Origin: Pseudacidovorax sp. RU35E
Lineage (GTDB): Bacteria; Pseudomonadota; Gammaproteobacteria; Burkholderiales; Burkholderiaceae_C
DNA: 64,000 nucleotides
Reading direction: 5' to 3'
NCBI RefSeq assembly: GCF_900156165.1
Contig: NZ_FTMY01000006.1
Coordinates: forward strand, 186,001-250,000
The notes under the pieces are model-generated. The model was not told where the DNA came from. It worked only from the letters and a program-made list of their open reading frames with translations, and did no database searches. Numbering within the stretch: position 1 is the stretch's first letter; each line of letters starts with the position of its first letter. This document shows, piece after piece, positions 1-10,500 of this stretch. A program made the translations under genes and the position numbers.

Positions 1-549
1 GGAGCGGCCGACCATCGGATGGCTGGTCTTGTAGGCCTTGAGCGCCACGAAGAGGTAGTCGCCGTACTGGCCGGCCAGCTTGGGCACGGTGGCGTCGTTG
101 GGGGAGTTGAAGTTGGCGCCGTGGCACTTGGTGCAGCTGTTCTCGGCGTTGCGGGCGATCAGGGCCTGGACCTTGTCGCTGGGTGCCTTGGCGGTGACGG
201 GCGGGGCCGCACCGTCGTTCAGGCCCAGCGCCGAGTAATAGGCGGCCAGGTCGGCGATGTCCTGCTCGGTCAGGGTGTCTGCGATGGCGCGCATGGTGGG
301 ATGCTTGCGGTCGCCGCCCTTGTAGGCGGTGAGCGCCGCCGTGATGTAGCCGGCGCTCTGGCCCGCGATCTTGGGCACCTTGTGCACTTCGGGGAAGCTG
401 GCCTGGTAGCCCACGATGCCGTGGCAGCCCACGCACATGGCCACCTTCTTGGCGCCGTTGTCGGCATTGCCCGTCACCTTTTGCGCAGAGGCCACGCTGG
501 TCACGCAAGCGACAGCAAGGGCAAACATCGTGGTCAACAGCTTGTTCAT
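1..549 (-). CDS. Diheme cytochrome c (cytochrome c4-like), 3' part beyond window
   Basis: Periplasmic electron carrier of the cytochrome c4 type. The 183 visible residues begin with a signal peptide (about residues 1-22, ending ASA) and contain two class I heme-binding motifs, CVGCH at residues 39-43 and CTKCH near residue 140, i.e. two tandem cytochrome c domains. The ATG at 549 gives a proper signal peptide. The C-terminus runs off the left edge, where the visible part stops just after HPMVGRS, the usual region of the second axial methionine. Family knowledge: such proteins pass electrons to terminal oxidases. It is divergent from the MoxR gene across about 140 bases that must hold both promoters. 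Confidence 0.9.
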   Translation of the reverse strand, partial: MNKLLTTMFALAVACVTSVASAQKVTGNADNGAKKVAMCVGCHGIVGYQASFPEVHKVPKIAGQSAGYITAALTAYKGGDRKHPTMRAIADTLTEQDIADLAAYYSALGLNDGAAPPVTAKAPSDKVQALIARNAENSCTKCHGANFNSPNDATVPKLAGQYGDYLFVALKAYKTSHPMVGRS

Positions 550-691
550 TTTGCGCGCAAAATCTCGTGAGGACTTGGGGGATCGGCGGGCGATTATAGG
601 AAGCCGACCCTTGCGCCGACCCGCTGGAAAGCCCTGATCGCACGTGCATCGGGCGCACCTCCCTCCCCGCTCTTCCCACTGCAAGCCATCC

Positions 692-1534
<843 letters not shown>

Positions 1535-1579
1535 GCCGTCGCCGCACGTCCACGCCCCTCCTGATCGCGCCAAGCTGCC

Positions 1580-2176
1580 ATGGCCTTCGTCGAACCCGTT
1601 GAAATGAGCGAACGCGGCGTGCGCCTGGTGCCGCTCACGTCTGCCCACGAGGCGGGCTTGGCCGCGGCCGCCGCCGACGGACAACTGTGGAACATCCGCG
1701 TGACCTCGGTGCCGGAGCCGGAGAACACCGCCACCTACATCGCCCAGGCGCTGAAGATGCGTGAAGACGGCAACCGCCTGGCCTTCGCGGTGCTCGACGA
1801 GGCCAGCGGCACGGTGCTGGGCACCACCAGCTATCACGACATCGTGCCGGCCATCCGCCGGGTGGAGATCGGCTACACGTGGTACGCGCAGCGCGTGCAG
1901 CGCACGCACGTCAACACCACCTGCAAGCTGATGCTGCTGCGCCACGCCTTCGAGACGCTGCAGTGCCACGTGGTGGGCTGGCGCACCGACAACTTCAACT
2001 TCGCCAGCCAGCGCGCCATCGAGCGCCTGGGCGCGAAGAAGGACGGCACGATCCGCGGCCACGCCCTGCGACGTGACGGCACCATCCGCGACACCGTGAT
2101 GTACAGCCTGCGCTCCGGCGAGTGGCCGGAGGTCAAGGCGCAGCTGCTGTATCTGCTGGACAAGCCGCGCGACTGA
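1580..2176 (+). CDS. GNAT family acetyltransferase (RimJ/RimL type)
   Basis: Probable N-acetyltransferase of 198 residues, similar in layout to RimJ/RimL protein or small-molecule acetyltransferases. Visible family features are the N-terminal 'RLVPLTSAH' strand, the central 'IGYTWYAQRVQRTHVNT' acetyl-CoA loop region and the 'NFASQRAIERLGAKKDG' C-terminal segment. It sits between the MoxR ATPase and the CoxE-type VWA gene with short spacers (45 and 19 bases), so the three genes are probably co-transcribed. Substrate is unknown. Confidence 0.9.
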   Translation: MAFVEPVEMSERGVRLVPLTSAHEAGLAAAAADGQLWNIRVTSVPEPENTATYIAQALKMREDGNRLAFAVLDEASGTVLGTTSYHDIVPAIRRVEIGYTWYAQRVQRTHVNTTCKLMLLRHAFETLQCHVVGWRTDNFNFASQRAIERLGAKKDGTIRGHALRRDGTIRDTVMYSLRSGEWPEVKAQLLYLLDKPRD

Positions 2177-2195
2177 TCGTGCAAGGACATCTCCC

Positions 2196-3383
2196 ATGCT
2201 GATCGACTTCTTCTACACCCTGCGCGCGGCCAAACTGCCCGTGTCGGTCAAGGAATACCTCACGCTGCTGGAAGCCCTGCAGGCCGACGTGGTGGGCCCG
2301 AACTCGGACGATGCCTTCGGCATGGACGACTTCTACTACCTCAGCCGCACTGCCCTCGTGAAGGACGAGAAGCACTACGACAAGTTCGACCGTGCCTTCG
2401 CCGCCTACTTCAAGGGCGTGGAGATGCTCACCGACTTCACCAAGGAGGTGCCGCTCGACTGGCTGCGCCAGGTGCTGGAGAACGAGCTCACGCCCGAGCA
2501 GAAGGCGGCCATCGAGAAGATGGGCTGGGACGAGCTGATGGAGACGCTCAAGAAGCGTCTCGAAGAGCAGAAGGAGCGCCACGAGGGCGGCAACAAGTGG
2601 ATCGGCACCGGCGGCACCTCACCCTTCGGCAATGGCGGCTACAACCCGCAGGGCATCCGTATCGGTGGCGCCGGCAAGAACAAGAGCGCCGTCAAGGTGT
2701 GGGAACAGCGCGCCTACAAGGACTACGACGACACCCAGGAACTGGGCACCCGCAACATCAAGATGGCGCTGCGCCGGTTGCGCCGCTTCGCGCGCGAGGG
2801 CCACGAGGACGAGCTGGACCTGGACCAGACCATCAGCCGCACCGCCGCCAACGCCGGCTACCTCGACATCAAGATGCGGCCCGAGCGCCACAACAACGTC
2901 AAGGTGCTGCTGCTGATGGATGTGGGCGGCACCATGGACGAGCACATCGCGCGCGTCGAAGAACTCTTCTCGGCCGTCAAGACCGAGTTCAAGCACCTGG
3001 AGTTCTATTACTTCCACAACTGCGTCTACGACTTCATGTGGAAGAACAACCGCCGCCGTTTCAGCGAGAAGTTCGCGACCTGGGACATCATCCGCAAGTA
3101 CAACAAGGACTACAAGCTGGTGTTCGTGGGCGACGCGACCATGAGCCCCTACGAGATCCTGCAGCCCGGCGGCAGCGTCGAATACAACAACGAGGAGCCC
3201 GGCGCCGAATGGCTGCAGCGCCTGACGCACGCCTTCCCCAAGTTCGCCTGGATCAACCCCGAACCGCAGGGCGTGTGGCAGTACCGCCAGAGCATCTCGG
3301 TCATCCAGCAGCTGATGTCCCAGCGCATGTTCCCGCTCACCCTCAAGGGGCTGGAAGACGCGATGCGGCTGCTGTCCAAGTAG
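2196..3383 (+). CDS. VWA-domain CoxE-like protein
   Basis: 395-residue protein of the CoxE/VWA type that usually partners a MoxR ATPase. The N-terminal half is helical and charged. The VWA domain begins around residue 235 with the metal-site-like motif DVGGTMDEH (Asp242). This departs from the textbook DxSxS MIDAS: the first serine is glycine and the second is threonine. Transcribed with the MoxR gene at 692 and the GNAT gene at 1580. Probably cytoplasmic, as no signal peptide or membrane segment is visible. The client complex is unknown. Confidence 0.88.
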   Translation: MLIDFFYTLRAAKLPVSVKEYLTLLEALQADVVGPNSDDAFGMDDFYYLSRTALVKDEKHYDKFDRAFAAYFKGVEMLTDFTKEVPLDWLRQVLENELTPEQKAAIEKMGWDELMETLKKRLEEQKERHEGGNKWIGTGGTSPFGNGGYNPQGIRIGGAGKNKSAVKVWEQRAYKDYDDTQELGTRNIKMALRRLRRFAREGHEDELDLDQTISRTAANAGYLDIKMRPERHNNVKVLLLMDVGGTMDEHIARVEELFSAVKTEFKHLEFYYFHNCVYDFMWKNNRRRFSEKFATWDIIRKYNKDYKLVFVGDATMSPYEILQPGGSVEYNNEEPGAEWLQRLTHAFPKFAWINPEPQGVWQYRQSISVIQQLMSQRMFPLTLKGLEDAMRLLSK

Positions 3384-3474
3384 CACAGCGGCGGCTCTCA
3401 CGCATCGGCAAGGCCCCGCAGAACGGGCGGCATTCCGACAAGCCGGATCGCGGGCCGATGCCAGAATGCCCGCC

Positions 3475-5406
3475 ATGCCCAGGGTGGATTCCCGTCAACC
3501 GACGCCGGCACGCACGCCGGCGTTTCTTTTTGTGCTGTTGCTCCTCGGCGCCTTGCTGCTGCAGGGCTGCAGCCTGCTGCCCGGCCGCCACAAGGACGAC
3601 AAGGCTGGGGCCGACGATGCGCCCTCGGCCCTCACCAGCAACAGCAACAGCACGGACACCGCAGGCGGCCGGCATGGCTTCAACGTGCGCGTCCAGGGCC
3701 CGGACGAGGCCCGTGAGCTGCTGGAGCAGCACCTGGAGCTTCAGCGCTACCGCCGCCTGGACGACCTGCAGTTGCCCGAGATCTCCCGCCTGATGGTGGC
3801 CGCCGATGCCAATGCCCGCGAACTGCTGGGCACGTTGGGCTATTTCACGCCCACGCTCAAGATGGAGCTGGTGGACCTGCCGGCCGATGCCGCCGTGCCC
3901 TACGAGGTCCGCATCCAGGTCGACCCGGGCCCGCGCACCAAGGTGACCGCGGCGCAGGTGGAGTTCGCCGGCCCCATCGCCACCGATGACAAGGCCGCCG
4001 CCCAGCTCAAGGTCATCCGCGACGGCTGGTCGCTGTCGCCGGGCCAGGACTTCACGCAATCGGCCTGGGATGGCGCCAAGAACACGGGCCTGCGCAAGCT
4101 GGTGGCGCAGCGCTTTCCCACCGGCAGCATCTCGCTCAGCCGCGCCGACATCGATGCCGACGCGGGCACGGCCCGCCTGTCGGTCACCTACCAGTCCGGC
4201 CCGGCCTACCGCTTCGGGCCGCTGGAGGTACGCGGCGCCCAGCGCTACAGCGTGGACGGCGCCCGGCGCATCGCCCGTGTGCCCTCCGGCCAGCCGTACG
4301 ACCAGCAGGAACTGCTCGATGCCCAGGCCCGCATGGCCAGCAGCGGCTACTACGACTCGGTCTTCCTCACGCTGGACACCGAAGGCGACCCGCAGGCCGC
4401 CACCGTGGTCGCGCAGGTGCGCGAGGCCAAGCTGCAGAAGATCGTGCTCGGTGCGGGCTTCACTTCCGATTCCGGGCCACGGCTGTCGGCCGACCACATC
4501 CACAACCAGATGCCGCTGCTGGGCTGGCGCGCGGTGACCAAGCTCTCGGTGGACCGCAACACCCGCTCGCTCAACAGCGAATGGAGTGCCATCCCGGGCG
4601 ACGACGGCTGGCGCTGGATCACGTCGGGCGAGCTCAAGCAGGACCTGTCGGGCGACTACGAGGTCGACAGCGGCCGGGCCCGCTTCGGCCGCAGCAAGTC
4701 CGACCCCAAGATCGACCGCGCCTACTACCTGCAGTACGACTACGCGCTCAACCGCGGCGTGGGCGCGCCGCCCTCAGCCTCTGCCGTGAGCGCCAACTGG
4801 TCTTGGACGGGCCGCTATTTCGACGATGCCGGCGCCCCGCGGCGCGGCTGGGGCCTGGGCCTGGAGTTGGGTGCGGGCTACACCCTGAGCGGTGCCCAGC
4901 GCCCGTTCACCCGGGCGGACGTGCGGTCGCTCTACATCCTGCCGCTGGGCAGCGTGGCCGAAGGCGATGCGCCAGGCCTCGCACGGCAGTCGCGCCTCGC
5001 GCTGCGGGCACAGCTCGGCGCCGTCACGGCGACGCAGGATGCGCAGATCCCCTCCACCCTGCTCTTCTTGACCGGCGGCGACACCAGCGTGCGCGGCTAC
5101 GCCTACCGCTCCATCGGCACCACCAATGCCAGCGGCGCCACGGTGGCCGGCCGCTACCTGGCCGTGCTCAGCGCCGAATGGCAGAAGCCACTCGTCTTCG
5201 ACAACAAGGTCTCGGCATGGGAGAGCGTGGTCTTCGTCGATGCCGGCAGCGTGGCCGACCAGGTGAGCCAGCTCAACAAGCCGCAGGTCGGCGTGGGCGT
5301 GGGTGCGCGCTGGCGCAGCCCGGTGGGGCCGGTGCAGGCCGACCTGGGCTATGGCGTGGAGACGCGCAAGCTCCGGCTGCACCTGCGCCTGGGTTTCAGC
5401 TTCTGA
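3475..5406 (+). CDS. tamA: Outer-membrane assembly factor TamA (Omp85 family)
   Basis: Omp85-family outer-membrane protein, subunit of the translocation and assembly module (TAM). About 643 residues: a hydrophobic N-terminus, POTRA-like repeats over roughly residues 60-330, then a beta-barrel ending in aromatic LGFSF, as expected for an outer-membrane C-terminus. A barrel strand contains GGDTSVRGYAYRS, the Omp85 VRGY-type signature. Start chosen at ATG 3475; ATG 3466 is equally possible. Oddity: the signal segment ends LLLQGC, a lipobox-like sequence. tamB follows after 7 bases, so the two are one operon. Confidence 0.93.
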   Translation: MPRVDSRQPTPARTPAFLFVLLLLGALLLQGCSLLPGRHKDDKAGADDAPSALTSNSNSTDTAGGRHGFNVRVQGPDEARELLEQHLELQRYRRLDDLQLPEISRLMVAADANARELLGTLGYFTPTLKMELVDLPADAAVPYEVRIQVDPGPRTKVTAAQVEFAGPIATDDKAAAQLKVIRDGWSLSPGQDFTQSAWDGAKNTGLRKLVAQRFPTGSISLSRADIDADAGTARLSVTYQSGPAYRFGPLEVRGAQRYSVDGARRIARVPSGQPYDQQELLDAQARMASSGYYDSVFLTLDTEGDPQAATVVAQVREAKLQKIVLGAGFTSDSGPRLSADHIHNQMPLLGWRAVTKLSVDRNTRSLNSEWSAIPGDDGWRWITSGELKQDLSGDYEVDSGRARFGRSKSDPKIDRAYYLQYDYALNRGVGAPPSASAVSANWSWTGRYFDDAGAPRRGWGLGLELGAGYTLSGAQRPFTRADVRSLYILPLGSVAEGDAPGLARQSRLALRAQLGAVTATQDAQIPSTLLFLTGGDTSVRGYAYRSIGTTNASGATVAGRYLAVLSAEWQKPLVFDNKVSAWESVVFVDAGSVADQVSQLNKPQVGVGVGARWRSPVGPVQADLGYGVETRKLRLHLRLGFSF

Positions 5407-5413
5407 AGACACT

Positions 5414-8400
5414 GTGAGCATCGATACCCCGCCGCCCCCGACGCCGCAGCGCCCGACGACGACGCCCGCGGCGCCGAAGCGCCGCTCCCGCACGCGTCGC
5501 GTGCTGCGCGGCCTGGCCTGGACCGTCGCTGGCCTCCTGGCGCTCGTACTGGTGCTGCTGGGCGGCGCCTGGTGGTGGGCGGGCAGCGACAGCTCGCTCG
5601 CCACCGTGCTGGCCCGCGCCGCCCGCTACCTGCCCGCGGGCCAGACGCTGGAGACGCAGCAGGTCACCGGATCGCTGCGCAAGGGTGGCCGCATCGGCCT
5701 GCTGCGCTATCGCACGCCCGATCTCACCGTCGAGGTGCACCAGGCCGAAATCGGCTGGCAGCTTCGCCCCCTGTTCGACCGCCGCGTGCAGTTGGGCGAA
5801 GTGCGCGCCGCACGGGTCCTGATCGAGGCCAAGCCTGCGCCGCAGGACGCCCCCAAGAAGCCGTTGCAGCCGCTGGAGCGCCTCGTGCTGCCGGTGGAGG
5901 TGGATGTGCCCTTCCGCATCGGCGAGGTCCGCTGGGCCGGCCCGCCGCCGGTGGTGGCCCAGCAGCTGGCGGGCCGCTACCGCTATCAGAAGGCCGAGCA
6001 CCGGCTGGACCTGGACGGCGTCGACATCGAAGGCGGCCACTACAGCGGTCAGGTGCGGTTGCAGGCCGACGGGCCAATGGCGCTGAATGCCGCGCTCCAG
6101 GGTCGCCTGCAGGCACCGCTGGGTGACGGCCGGACCATCCCCGTGCAGGCCACGGCCACGGCCAAGGGCAAGCTCGCAGGTGCCGATGCCCGGCTGACCG
6201 TGCAGGCCGAGGCCCGCGCCGAACAGGCCGACGAGAAGGCCGGCGCGCTGTATGCCAAGGTCGATGCCCACCTCGCGCCCTGGGCACCGCAGCCCGTGAT
6301 CGACGCGCTGGCCACGCTGCGCGACGTGAACGTCGCCACCTTCTGGCAGGCCGGCCCGCTGACGCGCCTGAGCGGCGAGGTGGCCGTACAGCCCGATCCG
6401 CAGACCGGCGAGCAGGCCTGGCGCCTGCGCGCAGACCTGCGCAATGCCCTGCCCGGCCCCTGGGACCAGAAGCGCCTGCCGGTGGAGCGCCTGCGCGCCC
6501 GCCTGGGCTACGCCGGACCGGCCGACGGCACCTGGACAGTGGACGAAGCCCACGTCGAGGCAGGCCATGGCCGCATCGATGCCCAGGGGAGCTGGAAGCC
6601 CGCGCCCGCACCCTGGCAGGTGCAGGCCCGCATCGAGGGCGTGCGGCCCGGCGAGCTGCACACTGCGCTGGAAGGCGGCGCCATCAGCGGCCCGGTGACG
6701 GCGCGGCAGGAAGGCGACGTGCTGCGCTTCGACACCGACCTGCGCGCCCAGGGCGGCCGCGCCAGCGCCCAGGGCCTGCAGGGACTCGGCCTGGAGCGCC
6801 TGCTGGCCAAGGGCCAGTACAACCTGCGCACGCAGGTGGCCGAGCTGCCTCAGCTGCGCATCGAGGCCGAGGGTGCCAGCGTCGAGGGTCAGGTGCGCGC
6901 CCGCGTGGGCGAGCAGGCCGGCAGCGGCGATCTGCGCGTGGTGCTGCCCGGGGCCAACGCACGGCTGCAGGCCGACATGGCGCCCACCCGCGGCAACGGC
7001 CAGGCGGAGGTGGTGTTGCAGGACGCTGCCCGCCTGCAGGCCTGGCTGCAGAAGCTGCCCGGCCTGGCCAACATCAACAAGGCGATGACGGCCGAAGGCG
7101 GCGCGCGGCTGGACGCCCGCTGGAACGGGGGTTGGCGCAGCTTCCAGGAGCGCCTGGCCAAGCCGACCGCTGCCCTGCCTCGCGGCAGTGCCGAACCCAC
7201 TCTCAACGCCAAGCTGAGCACGCCGCAACTGCTGCTCAAGCCTGGACCGGCCGCCGACGGTACGCGGCCGGCGCCGATCCAGCTGAGCGGCCTTTCGGCG
7301 ACCCTCGACGGCAGCCTGGCCCGTGCCAACCTGGCCCTCACCGGTGCGCTGCGCCAGGGCGAGCGCCGCGCCCGGCTCGACACCGCGGCCAGCGGCGGCC
7401 TCGAAGCCGCAGGCCAGTGGCGGCTGGCGCTGGCGCGTCTGCGTGCCGACGTGGACGACGGCGGCCGCGGCGACCACCCCTGGGTGCTGGAGCTGGCCCA
7501 GGGCTTCGAGACCCGCGTGCGCCAGGCAGGCGACAGTCTGCAGGTGGAGACCACTGCCGGCGGCGCCAGCGTGCGCGGCCCGGTGCCCGGCACCGTGCGC
7601 CTGTCGTGGGAGCCGATCCGTCTTTCGACCGGCAATGGCGCCGTGCAGCTGCAGACCAAGGGCCGGCTGCAGGGCCTGCCCATGATCTGGAGCCGTGCCT
7701 TCGGTGGCGACACCAGCCTGCGCGAACTGGGCATCAGCGGCGACCTGATCTTCGATGGCGACTGGGACATCGCCGCGCTCGACCAGCTGCGCGCCCGCGT
7801 GCGACTGGGTCGTGCCAGCGGCGACCTGCGCGTGCAGGCCGGCGAGGCGGCCCTCGTGCGCAAGCTCGAAAGCCACGGCACTGGCGCGCCCGGCGAGGTG
7901 AAGACCGATTCCAGCGACAGCGCGCCTTCCACGCCTGCCGGCCTGCGCCAGGCCGAACTGCGGCTGGATGCCGACGGCGACACCGTGCGCGCCAGCCTCG
8001 ACTGGGACAGCCAGCGCGCCGGCCGCATCCAGGCCAATGCGTCCACGCGCCTCCAACGCCAGGGCGAGGGCTGGCAGTGGCCGACCGACGCACCGCTGGC
8101 GGGCCGGCTGCAGGCCAGCCTGCCGCAGCTGGGCGTGTGGTCCATGCTCGCACCCCCGGGCTGGCGCATCGCCGGCACGCTGGAGGCCGACGCCACGCTC
8201 GGCGGCCAACGCAACGACCCCCGCTGGAATGGCACCGTCCGGGCCGACCAGCTGGCACTGAAAGCCGCCGTCGAGGGACTGGACCTGCGCGACGGACGCC
8301 TGCGCGCCACCCTCGCCGGCAACCGCGTCGTCATCGACGAGTTCCGCCTGCAGGGTGGCCCGGGCAGCCGCGTGCGCATCCCCGGCCGCAGCGGCAACCT

Positions 8401-9487
8401 GAGCACCGTCGCCAGCCAGGCCGCACAGGATGGCGGCAGTCTGTCCATGTCCGGCGAACTGGGCTGGGGTCCGGCCAGTGCCGAACGGTCGGGCCTGTCG
8501 ATGTCCATGCGCGGCGAGATCCGCAGCCTGCGTGCGCTGGTGCGCTCCGACCGGCAGCTGACACTGTCCGGACAGCTGCAGGCCGGCCTGCAGGAAGGGC
8601 AGATCCGCCTGCGCGGCGACCTCACGGCCGACCGTGCCGTGATCATCCTGCCCGACGAAAGCGCCCCCGGACTGGGCAGCGACGTGGTCGTGCATTCTGC
8701 CGCCCGCGACGCGCAGGAACGCAAGAAGGCCGAGGCCGCAGAGGTCTCGCCACAGCAGCCCGCCACGGCCAAGCCGCCAGACATCCAGGTGAGCTTCGAC
8801 CTGGGCCGCGACTTCGCGGTGCAGGGCCGCGGCATCACCACACGGCTGGAAGGCAAGCTGGACATCCGCGCCACCAGCACCACCGCGCCCCCGCGCGTGA
8901 CCGGCGAGATCCGAACCGTGCAGGGCCAGTACCGCGCCTACGGCCAGGCGCTGGACGTGGAAAGCGGCATCGTCCGGTTCAACGGCCCCGTGGACAACCC
9001 GCAGCTGGACATCCTGGCCCTGCGGCCCAACATCAGCCAGCGTGCGGGCGTGCAGATCACCGGCTCGGCGCAGGCGCCGCGGGTCAAGCTGTACTCCGAC
9101 CCGCCGCTGTCGGACGCCGAGGTGCTGTCGTGGGTGGTGCTGGGCCGGGCGTCGGCCGCCAGCGGCGGCGAGGCGCAGCTGATGCAGCAGGCCGCGCTGG
9201 CGCTGCTGGGCCGCCTGGGCGCCGGCGGCGACAGCGGCAGCCTGGCCAGCCGCTTCGGCCTGGACGAGATCGGCTTCAAGGGCGGCGGCAACGGCGACGT
9301 GGCGGGCTCGGCCATCACGCTGGGCAAGCGGCTTTCCGACGACTTTTACGTCACCTACGAGCGCAGCCTGGCGGGCACGCTGGGCACGATCTACTTCTTC
9401 TACGACCTCACGCGCAACCTCACGCTGCGCGGGCAGGCCGGGATCCAGAGCGGGATCGATCTAATCTACACGGTGCAGTATGACTAG
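5414..9487 (+). CDS. tamB: Translocation and assembly module protein TamB
   Basis: Very large inner-membrane-anchored protein spanning the periplasm, partner of TamA; family members move lipids or help outer-membrane proteins. About 1357 residues: a short cytoplasmic proline-rich N-terminus, one transmembrane helix at about residues 26-50, a long beta-rich body and a C-terminal DUF490/TamB domain ending in TVQYD. Start chosen at GTG 5414, seven bases after the tamA stop; the upstream in-frame GTG at 5303 would lie deep inside tamA. The size fits the family (about 1250-1400 residues). Confidence 0.92.
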   Translation: MSIDTPPPPTPQRPTTTPAAPKRRSRTRRVLRGLAWTVAGLLALVLVLLGGAWWWAGSDSSLATVLARAARYLPAGQTLETQQVTGSLRKGGRIGLLRYRTPDLTVEVHQAEIGWQLRPLFDRRVQLGEVRAARVLIEAKPAPQDAPKKPLQPLERLVLPVEVDVPFRIGEVRWAGPPPVVAQQLAGRYRYQKAEHRLDLDGVDIEGGHYSGQVRLQADGPMALNAALQGRLQAPLGDGRTIPVQATATAKGKLAGADARLTVQAEARAEQADEKAGALYAKVDAHLAPWAPQPVIDALATLRDVNVATFWQAGPLTRLSGEVAVQPDPQTGEQAWRLRADLRNALPGPWDQKRLPVERLRARLGYAGPADGTWTVDEAHVEAGHGRIDAQGSWKPAPAPWQVQARIEGVRPGELHTALEGGAISGPVTARQEGDVLRFDTDLRAQGGRASAQGLQGLGLERLLAKGQYNLRTQVAELPQLRIEAEGASVEGQVRARVGEQAGSGDLRVVLPGANARLQADMAPTRGNGQAEVVLQDAARLQAWLQKLPGLANINKAMTAEGGARLDARWNGGWRSFQERLAKPTAALPRGSAEPTLNAKLSTPQLLLKPGPAADGTRPAPIQLSGLSATLDGSLARANLALTGALRQGERRARLDTAASGGLEAAGQWRLALARLRADVDDGGRGDHPWVLELAQGFETRVRQAGDSLQVETTAGGASVRGPVPGTVRLSWEPIRLSTGNGAVQLQTKGRLQGLPMIWSRAFGGDTSLRELGISGDLIFDGDWDIAALDQLRARVRLGRASGDLRVQAGEAALVRKLESHGTGAPGEVKTDSSDSAPSTPAGLRQAELRLDADGDTVRASLDWDSQRAGRIQANASTRLQRQGEGWQWPTDAPLAGRLQASLPQLGVWSMLAPPGWRIAGTLEADATLGGQRNDPRWNGTVRADQLALKAAVEGLDLRDGRLRATLAGNRVVIDEFRLQGGPGSRVRIPGRSGNLSTVASQAAQDGGSLSMSGELGWGPASAERSGLSMSMRGEIRSLRALVRSDRQLTLSGQLQAGLQEGQIRLRGDLTADRAVIILPDESAPGLGSDVVVHSAARDAQERKKAEAAEVSPQQPATAKPPDIQVSFDLGRDFAVQGRGITTRLEGKLDIRATSTTAPPRVTGEIRTVQGQYRAYGQALDVESGIVRFNGPVDNPQLDILALRPNISQRAGVQITGSAQAPRVKLYSDPPLSDAEVLSWVVLGRASAASGGEAQLMQQAALALLGRLGAGGDSGSLASRFGLDEIGFKGGGNGDVAGSAITLGKRLSDDFYVTYERSLAGTLGTIYFFYDLTRNLTLRGQAGIQSGIDLIYTVQYD

Positions 9488-9518
9488 CACCCCCCATGCC
9501 GCTTCGCGGCTCCCCCCT

Positions 9519-9607
9519 CTCTAGCGCCTTCGGCTTGGAGGGGGGCGCACCCAGCGGCCTGGCAAAGCCAGTTCCGCGGGTGCACTGGCATGGCCTGCTC
9601 CGCGGCC
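9519..9607 (+). repeat. Dispersed GC-rich repeat, copy 1
   Basis: About 89 bases nearly identical to the segment at 9640-9727. The core reads CCTGGCAAAGCCAGTTCCGC, followed by GGGTG and CATGGCCTGCTCCGCGGCC. It contains small internal inverted repeats (CTGGCAAAGCCAG). The upstream 9501-9540 part, with GCCGCTTCGCGGC and a C-run/G-run pair, can also fold. It fills the gap after tamB and may act as a transcription-end or mRNA-stability element; that role is inference. Confidence 0.8.
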
Positions 9608-9639
9608 ATTCGATCTTTGCTGGCGCGCTCGCTCGGGCT

Positions 9640-9727
9640 CTCTCGCGCCTTCTGCTTGGAGGGGGCGCACCCAGTGGCCTGGCAGAGCCCGTTCCGCGGG
9701 TGCTTTGGCACGGCCTGCTCCGCGGCC
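9640..9727 (+). repeat. Dispersed GC-rich repeat, copy 2
   Basis: Second tandem copy, offset about 120 bases from copy 1 and differing at only a handful of positions (for example GGCAGAGCCCGTT in place of GGCAAAGCCAGTT). Between the copies lies a unique stretch with runs of GCGCGCTCGCTCGG. A third related core is present in inverted orientation at 63369-63400. The rest of 9488-9810 shows no gene; an 81-codon frame across it is built from the repeat itself. Confidence 0.8.
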
Positions 9728-9810
9728 CTCTGATCCTTTGAGCATGGTGTTTTGCAGGCGCGTTCGCTCGATGGGCACATCCAACGAGCGGCGCGTGCCG
9801 TAGAAGCGCC

Positions 9811-10434
9811 ATGGCTGCCAAAGCGCCCGATCCTTCTTCGCGTCCCGACGCCGTCGGGCGTGCCGTCGCCCCGCTGCCGCCGCGCCGGCTGCTGTGGGCA
9901 AACTTCGCCTGGACGCAGGTCGCCTGGTTCGCCGCCGTGCTGGGGGCGGCGCACGGCTGGCCGGTGCTGGGCTGCCTGCCGCTGGCCGCAGGCCTGGCCT
10001 GGCACCTGTCCACCGTCCGGCGCGCGCAGCCGGAGGCGCGGCTGGTGCTCTATGCCGTGCTGCTGGGCACGCTGGCCGACGCCGGCCCGGTGCTGCTGGG
10101 TGCCGTCGCCTACCCCAGCGGCCAGTGGACGGCGGTGCTGCCGCCCTTCTGGCTCAGCGGGCTGTGGGCGGCCTTCGCGACCTCGATCAACCTCACGCTG
10201 CGCTGGCTGCACGGGCGGCCGCTGCTGGCGGCGCTGCTGGGTGCGGTGGCGGGGCCGCTCGCCTTCTCGTCGGGCGTGCGACTGGGCGGTGCGCAGTTCG
10301 TCGATGCACCGCTGGCCCTGGGCTGGCTGGCGCTCGAATGGGCACTCATGCTGCCGCTTCTGTGCTGGCTGGGACAGCGTCATGACGGCGCCGCCGGCCC
10401 CGCCGCGGCCGTGCCGCTGCGCGAGGGCGTCTGA
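9811..10434 (+). CDS. DUF2878 family membrane protein
   Basis: 207-residue hydrophobic protein matching the layout of the DUF2878 family: a short charged N-terminus followed by about five or six membrane segments (near residues 27-48, 50-65, 75-100, 110-125, 135-155 and 165-185). Characteristic stretches are LLWANFAWTQVAWFAAVLGA and LLGTLADAGPVLLGAV. No function is established for the family. In other proteobacteria such genes are often near lipid or photolyase-related genes, but nothing here supports a pathway. Confidence 0.75.
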   Translation: MAAKAPDPSSRPDAVGRAVAPLPPRRLLWANFAWTQVAWFAAVLGAAHGWPVLGCLPLAAGLAWHLSTVRRAQPEARLVLYAVLLGTLADAGPVLLGAVAYPSGQWTAVLPPFWLSGLWAAFATSINLTLRWLHGRPLLAALLGAVAGPLAFSSGVRLGGAQFVDAPLALGWLALEWALMLPLLCWLGQRHDGAAGPAAAVPLREGV

Positions 10435-10500
10435 CAGCCTGGCGCCGACGGCGGCATCCGGGCGTCGTCTCGGGCGGTCGGTCCGCCGCGTGCCGACCGG

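Noticed and set aside
5396-8695. Open frame of about 1100 codons on the minus strand opposite tamB
   Set aside because: Antisense shadow caused by high GC and codon bias; tamB has clear family features, the minus frame has none.
9519-9727. Two repeats 120 bases apart considered as a CRISPR-like array
   Set aside because: Only two units, about 89 bases each, with short non-spacer-like gap and no cas genes.
9496-9741. 81-codon frame in the repeat region
   Set aside because: Its peptide is just two translated copies of the dispersed repeat; no ribosome site.
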